NCBI GenBank assembly: GCA_031287395.1
Contig: JAITTA010000081.1
Coordinates: 1-5,430, forward strand
DNA length: 5,430 bases
Source: Dysgonamonadaceae bacterium
Lineage (GTDB): Bacteria; Bacteroidota; Bacteroidia; Bacteroidales; Azobacteroidaceae
Direction of reading: 5' to 3'
Shown piece after piece: positions 1 to 4,956 of the stretch; position 1 is the first letter of the stretch; every line of letters starts with the position of its first letter. The position numbers and the translations under genes were made by a program. The notes under the pieces were generated by a model. It had not been told where the DNA came from and did not search any database. It saw only the letters and a program-made list of their open reading frames with translations.

Positions 1-72
1 GTAAGACTGTAAGACTGTAAGACTGTAAGACCGTAAGACTGTAAGACCGTAAGACCGTAAGACCGTAAGAGA
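1..72. repeat. Tandem octamer array, (GTAAGACY)8 plus a degenerate ninth unit
   Basis: Eight head-to-tail copies of GTAAGAC followed by T or C fill positions 1-64, and a ninth unit (65-72) ends in GA instead of CY. The eighth base reads T,T,T,C,T,C,C,C from left to right, so T-type units lie toward the window edge and C-type units toward the gene. The array starts at base 1, so its true length and left boundary are unknown. Read on the plus strand every frame meets TAA within 24 bases; read on the minus strand it is free of stops in all frames. It lies just beyond the 3' end of the last gene of the minus-strand operon. Function is unknown. Slipped-strand expansion and contraction is plausible for such a perfect short-unit repeat, but that is inference. 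Confidence 0.95.
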
Positions 73-90
73 ACATGGAATTAAAAATAG

Positions 91-1239
91 TTATAAGACC
101 GATAGATAATTCTTAACCGGAAATGCATACATTTCCATTAATTTTTCCGAAAGATACGGAATATCTTTGTTTGGTAAATCAATTAGATCCAATTTTTTCT
201 GCATGTAAGATTCAAATTCCCGGATATTTGCTTCCGAATATTTGTCCCTGAATGTGTTGTTATGGCCCCATAAGCGATCGTAGGCAATGTAATTGACGGG
301 ATAAAAATGATAGTTCAGATAAATCTCCCGGTCAATTAATGCCGCAACGGCAGAAACAATTTCTCCCTTGTCCGTATTCGGATCAATTTTCCGTAAATAA
401 GGATTGATTGGACGCCCGAACTGGAAATGAATATTTCCCTTGAATCCGAAAATGCCGGTTTCCATATTGTTCAGATCGTCCTGAGGCGATTTTTTGAATA
501 CCGGATTATCCCGTTTTTGCTGGAATTCTTTCGCTTTCAAATAATCGCAGGGATCGTATTCATAGGAGAGGGCAAGGGGTACAATATTCAGTTCTTCGAT
601 GCTCCGGATAAAGTCCTTATCACTACCGAGGCTTAACATTTTGAGCAAACTGTCCTGGGTACGATCGTCCGAATTTTTAGCCCGACCTTCGCGTTGGGAA
701 ATCCACACCGATTGTTTTTTCCGGGTGATGGTATGATGAATATATTCCGAGAGGTGTTTTGAAACGGCCAACATCTGTCGCAAAGAGACTCCCCGTTTAA
801 CGATGAAACTTTTGTTCAGCCTGACAATGTCGTTGATCCAGGGTTGTATCAGCAAATTATCTCCAATGGCAATTTCTACGGTATCGCGATTATTATTTGA
901 CAACAAAACACACAAAATGGATGCGTCCAATACGATATCCCTGTGGTTGGAAATAAAAGTATAAGCCTGTTCGGGTATGTTTTCAAAACCGGAACAATCA
1001 CATTCGCCCGCAGATTTATCCAGGAGGGAAAAAACCATGTCTTTCACGATGGTATGCTGAAAATCATAAATATTCCCGAACGATCGCATCGTATTTTCAA
1101 ACTCCTTCCAATCGATTGTCGGCACGATAAAATGCATTACCCTTTTGAATTCGGGGTCTTTCAGTAGTCTTTCAATAGTAGGGGCGACTTCTTCGTCCCT
1201 ATAAGGGCGGATATCATCAAATTTTTCCAGGGTCTTCAT
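91..1239 (-). CDS. PlsB/PlsC-like glycerol(phosphate) acyltransferase family protein
   Basis: This 382-residue protein probably transfers a fatty acyl chain to a glycerol-phosphate-like or other lipid acceptor at the inner face of the membrane; the exact acceptor cannot be read from the sequence. The acyltransferase blocks appear in order: FISNHRDIVLD at residues 95-105 (block I with His99), IGDNLL at 125-130 followed by KSFIVKRG at 143-150 (block II), VWISQREGRAK at 178-188 (block III, Glu-Gly-Arg), and IVPLALSYE at 219-227 (block IV). The spacing from His99 to Asp105 is H-x5-D, not the textbook H-x4-D. No signal peptide or convincing membrane helix is visible, so it is probably peripheral. 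The ATG lies 3 bp after the ddl stop codon, without a Shine-Dalgarno sequence, so it is the last visible operon gene. It could act in phospholipid synthesis or on another envelope lipid. Confidence 0.82.
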   Translation of the reverse strand: MKTLEKFDDIRPYRDEEVAPTIERLLKDPEFKRVMHFIVPTIDWKEFENTMRSFGNIYDFQHTIVKDMVFSLLDKSAGECDCSGFENIPEQAYTFISNHRDIVLDASILCVLLSNNNRDTVEIAIGDNLLIQPWINDIVRLNKSFIVKRGVSLRQMLAVSKHLSEYIHHTITRKKQSVWISQREGRAKNSDDRTQDSLLKMLSLGSDKDFIRSIEELNIVPLALSYEYDPCDYLKAKEFQQKRDNPVFKKSPQDDLNNMETGIFGFKGNIHFQFGRPINPYLRKIDPNTDKGEIVSAVAALIDREIYLNYHFYPVNYIAYDRLWGHNNTFRDKYSEANIREFESYMQKKLDLIDLPNKDIPYLSEKLMEMYAFPVKNYLSVL

Positions 1240-1242
1240 TGT

Positions 1243-2229
1243 TTATTGATTCAATTCGTTTTCGATAATATCGGTCATTACATTTTTGATGTCTAATCCG
1301 GCCGCTTTTATCTGCTGGGGAATGAAACTGGTAGAAGTCATACCGGGAGTAGTATTGACTTCAAGCATCTTGACTTCGTTTTGAGGAGATAAGATGTAAT
1401 CGACCCGGATAATGCCTTTGGCTCCTACGAGATCGTAGATTCCGGAAGTCAGCATCTGTATCTGTTTTGTCAATTCTCCGGAGATTCGGGCAGGGGTAAT
1501 TTCATCTACCTTATCAGCGTTGTATTTTGCTTCGAAATCGAAAAATTCGTTTTTACTGACTACCTCCGTTAAAGGAAAAATAACCGTTTTTCCCTTTATT
1601 TTATAGCAACCGCAGGTGACTTCCGTCCCGGGCATAAAACTTTCGATAATGACTTCATCCCCTTCGTCAAAAGCTTTTTTTATTGCGGGGATCAGTTCTT
1701 CTCCGGATTTTACTTTGGTAGTTCCGCAACTGGAACCCCCGTCGTTGGGTTTGACAAATACCGGAAGACCCAATCGTTCCACGATTTCGGAAGGATTCGG
1801 AAGTTGCTTGTTGACGAGCCGGACAGAGTCTGCAATGCATACCCCCAGACTTTTCAGATAATTGTTACATACAAACTTATTGAAGGTCAGAGATGAAGCC
1901 AGGACTCCACAGGATGAATAGGGGAGACCGATCATATCAAAGTAGCCTTGTAACCGGCCGTTTTCTCCCGGAGTCCCATGAATGGTGATGTATGCAAAAT
2001 CGAATCGGATTTTCCGGCCTCCGGTTTTAAAACTGAAATCGTTTTTATCTATCGGTACAGTCGTATCGTTGTTCAGATTGACGTGCCAGTCTCCTTTTTT
2101 TATGAGTACCACATACAGGTTGTATTTTTCCTTATCAATGAAGGAATAAATTCCTTCGGCACTTTTCAGGGAAATGATGTATTCGGAAGAATCTCCTCCT
2201 GCAATAATTGCAATGTTTTTTTTACTCAT
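1243..2229 (-). CDS. ddl: D-alanine--D-alanine ligase
   Basis: This cytoplasmic ATP-grasp enzyme joins two D-alanines, using ATP, to make the dipeptide at the end of the peptidoglycan stem. It has 328 residues, within the normal family range. Visible signatures are AGGDSSEYIISLKS near the N-terminus (Glu16 matches the substrate-binding Glu15 of E. coli DdlB), HGTPGENGRLQGYFD at 84-98, FVKPNDGGSSCGT at 158-170, the omega loop DFEAKY at 231-236, and RVDYIL at 275-280 with MLEVNTTPGMTSTS at 288-301. Predicted metal ligands are Asp277, Glu290 and Asn292; Arg275 and Gly296 match DdlB Arg255 and Gly276. Tyr236 aligns with DdlB Tyr216, which points to D-Ala-D-Ala and not the vancomycin-resistance type D-Ala-D-Lac product. 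Its start overlaps the stop of the preceding pseudouridine synthase gene by 8 bp, suggesting translational coupling. Confidence 0.96.
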   Translation of the reverse strand: MSKKNIAIIAGGDSSEYIISLKSAEGIYSFIDKEKYNLYVVLIKKGDWHVNLNNDTTVPIDKNDFSFKTGGRKIRFDFAYITIHGTPGENGRLQGYFDMIGLPYSSCGVLASSLTFNKFVCNNYLKSLGVCIADSVRLVNKQLPNPSEIVERLGLPVFVKPNDGGSSCGTTKVKSGEELIPAIKKAFDEGDEVIIESFMPGTEVTCGCYKIKGKTVIFPLTEVVSKNEFFDFEAKYNADKVDEITPARISGELTKQIQMLTSGIYDLVGAKGIIRVDYILSPQNEVKMLEVNTTPGMTSTSFIPQQIKAAGLDIKNVMTDIIENELNQ

Positions 2230-3304
2230 CGTTTAATGAATTTGAATAATTTCTCCATTTTTCAATCAGTTGTATCATGTTGTCAGGCAAAGGAGATTCG
2301 AAAAAAATTTCTTCTCCGGATTTTGGGTGGATGAATCCCAGGGTTTTTGCGTGTAAAGCCTGTCGCGGACATATTGCAAAACAATTTTGAACAAATTGCT
2401 TGTATTTGCTGTAATGATTTCCTTTTAATATCTGGTCTCCACCGTAACGGGAGTCATTGAACAGGGTATGGCCGATGTATTTCATGTGCACCCTGATCTG
2501 ATGTGTCCGTCCGGTTTCCAGTCGGCATTCCGCCAGAGTAACATAACCCAGACGTTCGAGTACTTTATAGTGTGTAATTGCCGCTTTCCCCTGCTCTCCG
2601 CCGGGGAAAACAGTCATCTGCAACTTATCTTTAGGATTTCGGCCGATATTCCCTTCGATAGTTCCTTCGTCGTCTTTTATATTCCCCCAAACCAGGGCGA
2701 TGTATTTCCTTCGGGTTGTTTTATTGAAAAACTGGATTCCCAGGTTTGTCTTTGCATCCGGATTTTTGGCAATGACCAATAATCCGGAAGTATCTTTATC
2801 GATGCGGTGTACGAGTCCTAAACGAGGATCTTTCAGGTCGTATCCGGAATGATCTTTCAAATGCCATGCAATTCCGTTTACCAGGGTTCCGCTATAATTC
2901 CCGTGTCCGGGATGAACCACCAATCCGGCCGGTTTGTCAATCACCATTATATCTTCGTCTTCATAAACAATATCAAGGGGAATGTTTTCGGGAATAATTT
3001 CCACTTCACGACGGGGATAATCCATCAAAATCGTAATTACATCCAACGGCTTGACCTTGTAATTGGACTTGACGGGAAGTCCGTTTGCATGGATAAATCC
3101 TGCATCGGCAGCCTGTTGAATGCGATTACGCGAAGCATTTTCGATACGTACGGATAAAAATTTATCGACCCGTAATAAGCCCTGTCCTTTATCTGCTACG
3201 AAACGATAATGTTCATATAATTCGTCAGGTGTATTTCCGGACACTTCCGACCCCTCCAGGTCTTCATCTAAATCATCTTCGATATCGTCGAAAAAATCTT
3301 TCAT
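2222..3304 (-). CDS. rluD: RluA/RluD-family 23S rRNA pseudouridine synthase
   Basis: This enzyme isomerises uridine to pseudouridine in RNA, most likely in 23S rRNA. The 360-residue protein starts with an acidic tail (residues 6-20 are mostly Asp and Glu), followed by an S4 RNA-binding domain at about 44-92 (RVDKFL to VKPLDVITI) and a catalytic domain from about 108. Signatures are DKPAGLVVHPG at 123-133, GLVHRIDKDTSGLLV at 163-177 with catalytic Asp169 (equivalent to E. coli RluD Asp139), LETGRTHQIRVHM at 262-274, and RQALHAKTLGF at 314-324. The S4 domain and overall arrangement favour RluD, which in E. coli modifies the helix 69 loop, but RluC-type specificity cannot be excluded. The ATG lies 5 bp after the PASTA gene stop, and the stop codon overlaps the ddl start. 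Family is certain; the exact target site is inferred. Confidence 0.93.
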   Translation of the reverse strand: MKDFFDDIEDDLDEDLEGSEVSGNTPDELYEHYRFVADKGQGLLRVDKFLSVRIENASRNRIQQAADAGFIHANGLPVKSNYKVKPLDVITILMDYPRREVEIIPENIPLDIVYEDEDIMVIDKPAGLVVHPGHGNYSGTLVNGIAWHLKDHSGYDLKDPRLGLVHRIDKDTSGLLVIAKNPDAKTNLGIQFFNKTTRRKYIALVWGNIKDDEGTIEGNIGRNPKDKLQMTVFPGGEQGKAAITHYKVLERLGYVTLAECRLETGRTHQIRVHMKYIGHTLFNDSRYGGDQILKGNHYSKYKQFVQNCFAICPRQALHAKTLGFIHPKSGEEIFFESPLPDNMIQLIEKWRNYSNSLNDE

Positions 3305-3309
3305 AAATG

Positions 3310-3915
3310 TTAAAACCAGGACTCGTCGGATGTTGTTTCAATCATGATGGAATCGGATTCCGTGGAAGTGTTCCCGGAACTGACCAATAATACCAACCGG
3401 CTTTTTATCGGTAGTTTATCTCCGGCATTCACTACTTTTCCATTGGCTTTCAAACCCACCACCAGATCACGATAAATACCATCGACCATTTCCACGTTCA
3501 GGTGCTCAAACCCGATAGCAGAAAGCATTGCAATCGCTTGCCGCTGAGAAAGGTCTTTCACCTCGGGTATTGTGAACATTTGTGTGGAAAATGCATTGAT
3601 AGTGAGATATATAATCCGGTTTTCTTTTACCTTGGTTCCAGCCTGCGGCATCATTTCTACAATACTTCCGGGCGCCGCATTTCGGATGAAAGAGGAATCG
3701 ATCACTTCATAACGCAAGGTATTCTTTTCAAAAAACGGAGCCGCTTCCTCCACTTGTAACCCTTTTGCATCGGGAACTACAACTGCTCTCCCATGCTGGG
3801 TATATATGCTTATAATCCAAAGTGTTATGATTACAAGTGCAAATAAAATGCCCATTGCTACCAGGATATTCCTGATATATGGATTGCTCCAGATGAAATT
3901 CCAGAATTTTTTCAT
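3310..3915 (-). CDS. Membrane-anchored PASTA-domain protein
   Basis: This 201-residue protein has a short basic cytoplasmic start (MKKFWNF), one hydrophobic segment at about residues 16-38 that acts as a signal anchor, and an extracytoplasmic part. That part contains two PASTA-like repeats, about 44-108 (VVVPDAKGLQVEEA to IIYLTI) and 114-180 (FTIPEVKDLSQRQA to RLVLLVSS), each with the typical 'hydrophobic-PDV/PEV-x-G/D-L' opening and a 'V...G..+..+..+.L.VS' ending. A Ser/Thr/Asp/Glu-rich tail ends in SWF. PASTA domains in other bacteria bind peptidoglycan fragments or beta-lactams and are normally attached to Ser/Thr kinases or penicillin-binding proteins; here there is no kinase or transpeptidase domain. 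It is the first gene of the operon that also carries ddl, consistent with a cell-wall role, but its precise function is unknown. Confidence 0.85.
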   Translation of the reverse strand: MKKFWNFIWSNPYIRNILVAMGILFALVIITLWIISIYTQHGRAVVVPDAKGLQVEEAAPFFEKNTLRYEVIDSSFIRNAAPGSIVEMMPQAGTKVKENRIIYLTINAFSTQMFTIPEVKDLSQRQAIAMLSAIGFEHLNVEMVDGIYRDLVVGLKANGKVVNAGDKLPIKSRLVLLVSSGNTSTESDSIMIETTSDESWF

Positions 3916-3937
3916 ATATACACTCTTTGAAATGCTC

Positions 3938-3967
3938 CAAAATTACAAAATAAAACGGAACAAACAA
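3938..3967 (-). promoter_or_regulatory. Predicted Bacteroidetes-type promoter of the PASTA-rluD-ddl-acyltransferase operon
   Basis: On the minus strand TAATTTTG (3945 down to 3938) matches the -7 consensus TAnnTTTG perfectly. A TTG at 3967-3965 lies 19 nt upstream as the -33 element; a full TTTG at 3964-3961 is present but gives a short 15-nt spacing. The transcription start would be near 3934, about 18 nt before the PASTA gene ATG. The site sits between a predicted terminator and the first operon gene, which supports it. The region is AT-rich, so a chance match is possible. Confidence 0.55.
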
Positions 3968-3970
3968 CGC

Positions 3971-4006
3971 AAAAAGGGAATAAACCTGTAAAAGTCCATT
4001 CCCTTT
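3971..4006 (-). terminator. Predicted intrinsic terminator of rpmH
   Basis: Inverted repeat with arms AAAGGGAAT (3973-3981) and ATTCCCTTT (3998-4006), a perfect 9-bp stem around a 16-nt loop. On the minus strand the second arm runs straight into two more T residues, giving a run of five T (3975-3971), as expected for a Rho-independent terminator. It begins about 22 bp after the rpmH stop codon and precedes the predicted operon promoter. The stem has only three G-C pairs and a rather long loop, so efficiency is uncertain. Confidence 0.6.
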
Positions 4007-4028
4007 GTGTATTCGATAAATATCGTAA

Positions 4029-4181
4029 TTAACCGTTATACTCGTCCGATACGGTTAACTTTTTTCTCCCTTTTGCACGACGGGAAGCCAATACTCTACG
4101 GCCGTTGGCTGTTTCCATCCTGCTGCGGAAACCATGTTTGTTCTTTCTTTTCCTGTTTGAAGGTTGATATGTCCTTTTCAT
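4029..4181 (-). CDS. rpmH: 50S ribosomal protein L34
   Basis: This 50-residue, strongly basic protein is a component of the large ribosomal subunit. The translation starts MKRTYQPSNRKRKNKHGFRS, the L34 signature, continues through RMETANGRRVLASRRAKGRK, and ends KLTVSDEYNG, a C-terminal extension that I associate with Bacteroidetes L34. The length is typical for that group. The ATG at 4181 is the only sensible start; it has no Shine-Dalgarno sequence but a predicted leader of about 42 nt from a strong-looking promoter. It appears to be transcribed as a single gene, because a promoter lies upstream and a likely terminator downstream. In many bacteria rpmH sits with rnpA and dnaA near the replication origin; here it is back-to-back with efp instead. 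Confidence 0.97.
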   Translation of the reverse strand: MKRTYQPSNRKRKNKHGFRSRMETANGRRVLASRRAKGRKKLTVSDEYNG

Positions 4182-4227
4182 GACGATATGTTTTATAATT
4201 ATATATTCTGTAGGTAAATTCGGGCTG

Positions 4228-4258
4228 CAAAGATATGATTATTTTTTCAACAGACAAA
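4228..4258 (-). promoter_or_regulatory. Predicted Bacteroidetes-type promoter of rpmH
   Basis: On the minus strand the -33 element TTTG (4258-4255) and the -7 element TATCTTTG (4235-4228, perfect TAnnTTTG) are separated by 19 nt, ideal for the Bacteroidetes primary sigma factor. Transcription would start near 4223, giving an untranslated leader of about 42 nt. The -33 element overlaps an A-tract, and more A/T tracts lie upstream, which may act as an UP-like element. Confidence 0.75.
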
Positions 4259-4295
4259 AATTTTTTCAGCTTTTCTGTTAAAAAACTGACTTTTT
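4256..4295. other. Phased A/T tracts between divergent promoters
   Basis: Runs A5T6 (4256-4266), T4 (4271-4274), A6 (4280-4285) and T5 (4291-4295) occur between the rpmH and efp promoters. Taking the T6 half of the first run, centres lie at about 4263.5, 4272.5, 4282.5 and 4293, i.e. 9 to 10.5 bp apart, close to one helical turn. Phased tracts of this kind produce intrinsic DNA curvature. A regulatory role, such as an UP-like element or a binding site for an architectural protein, is inference. Confidence 0.45.
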
Positions 4296-4308
4296 CGACG
4301 TCTGGTAT

Positions 4309-4338
4309 TTTGGTGTTTAGTCAAAATGACTACCTTTG
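4309..4338 (+). promoter_or_regulatory. Predicted Bacteroidetes-type promoter of efp-radC
   Basis: The -33 element TTTG (4309-4312) and the -7 element TACCTTTG (4331-4338, perfect TAnnTTTG) are 18 nt apart. Transcription would start near 4343, giving a leader of about 40 nt that is AT-rich and lacks a Shine-Dalgarno sequence. The flanking bases resemble the rpmH promoter (TTTGCGG here, TTTGCAG there), suggesting two similarly strong housekeeping promoters. An inverted repeat (4318-4332) fills most of the spacer and enters the -7 box. Confidence 0.75.
4318..4332. repeat. Inverted repeat TAGTCA-AAA-TGACTA within the efp promoter
   Basis: A perfect 6-3-6 inverted repeat lies between the -33 and -7 elements of the efp promoter, with its right arm covering the invariant TA of the -7 box. 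A dimeric regulator bound here would occlude RNA polymerase, so it is a candidate operator. A palindrome of this size can also arise by chance in a region of this length, and no regulator is identified in the window. Confidence 0.35.
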
Positions 4339-4382
4339 CGGGCAAATAGAACATTTTGATTTGAACATATTAAATTTATTTT

Positions 4383-4946
4383 ATGGCTACTACAGCAGAT
4401 TTTAAAAACGGGATGTGTATTGATTTGGAAGGACAATACTACTATATTGTCGAATTTTTACACGTTAAACCCGGGAAAGGACCGGCTTTTGTTCGTACCA
4501 AACTTAAAAACGTGACTACCGGACGGGTTTTGGAAAAAACCTGGAACTCCGGGGTGAAAGTAGATGAAGTCAGAATTGAAAGAAGACCATATCAATACTT
4601 GTACCATGACGATATGGGTTATAATTTTATGAATAACGAAACTTTCGAACAGGTATCCATTGCAAGGAATAATATTACCGGAGTCGATTTCCTGAAAGAA
4701 GGCGATGTTGCGGAAGTAGTGGTGCATGCGGACTCGGAAACAATTCTTTTTGCGGAGCTTCCGGCCCATGTGATATTGCTGGTGACTTATACCGAGCCGG
4801 GTTTGAAGGGAGATACCGCTACCAATGCTACTAAACCCGCTACTCTGGAAACAGGAGCCCAAATCCGTGTTCCGTTGTTTATCGAAGAAGGAGAAAAAAT
4901 CAAAGTCGATACCCGCGACGGATCTTACGTGGAAAGAGCGAAGTAA
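4383..4946 (+). CDS. efp: Translation elongation factor P
   Basis: EF-P enters the ribosome between the P and E sites and rescues ribosomes stalled on consecutive prolines. The 187-residue protein has the full three-domain layout: an N-terminal KOW-like domain (about 1-64) with the loop HVKPGKGPAFVRTKL at 27-41, a central OB domain (about 66-127, from RRPYQYLYHDD), and a C-terminal OB domain (about 130-187) containing GDTATNATKPATLETGAQI at 143-161 and ending DGSYVERAK. Lys32 at the loop tip corresponds to E. coli Lys34, the modified residue. The loop reads PGKGP, with Pro34 after the Gly. The start codon gives a full-length product and follows an AT-rich leader without a Shine-Dalgarno sequence. 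radC follows 10 bp downstream with no terminator between them, so they probably share a transcript. No epmA or epmB modification gene is in the window. Confidence 0.98.
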   Translation: MATTADFKNGMCIDLEGQYYYIVEFLHVKPGKGPAFVRTKLKNVTTGRVLEKTWNSGVKVDEVRIERRPYQYLYHDDMGYNFMNNETFEQVSIARNNITGVDFLKEGDVAEVVVHADSETILFAELPAHVILLVTYTEPGLKGDTATNATKPATLETGAQIRVPLFIEEGEKIKVDTRDGSYVERAK

Positions 4947-4956
4947 CACCCTTTTT

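Noticed and set aside
1..72. CRISPR array
   Set aside because: Units are 8 bp and contiguous with no spacers, and no cas genes are nearby.
1243..2229. Vancomycin-resistance type D-Ala--D-Lac ligase
   Set aside because: The omega loop has the Lys-Tyr pair (AKY at 234-236) typical of D-Ala--D-Ala ligases, and the context is a housekeeping operon without vanH or vanX partners in the window.
427..3759. Several plus-strand open frames of 69-118 codons opposite the minus-strand operon (427-636, 943-1167, 1616-1861, 1978-2334, 2468-2782, 2849-3157, 3502-3759)
   Set aside because: All lie entirely opposite strongly supported genes, have no family resemblance, and have no promoter-like sequence that would distinguish them from chance.
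3728..3967. A 79-codon minus-strand frame overlapping the start of the PASTA gene
   Set aside because: It overlaps the PASTA reading frame in another phase, its start lies upstream of the predicted transcription start, and its translation looks like a frame-shifted shadow.
3806..3991. A 61-codon plus-strand frame covering the start of the PASTA gene and the intergenic region
   Set aside because: It is antisense to the PASTA signal anchor and runs into the predicted promoter and terminator; nothing supports expression.
4249..4279. Weak inverted repeat AACAG...CTGTT between the divergent promoters
   Set aside because: Five-base arms with a 21-base loop in an AT-rich region are expected by chance; extension needs bulges.
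4179..4616. A 12-bp direct repeat CATGACGATATG at 4179-4190 (rpmH start) and 4605-4616 (inside efp)
   Set aside because: About one exact 12-mer match is expected by chance in a window of this size, and the second copy simply encodes His-Asp-Asp-Met of EF-P.
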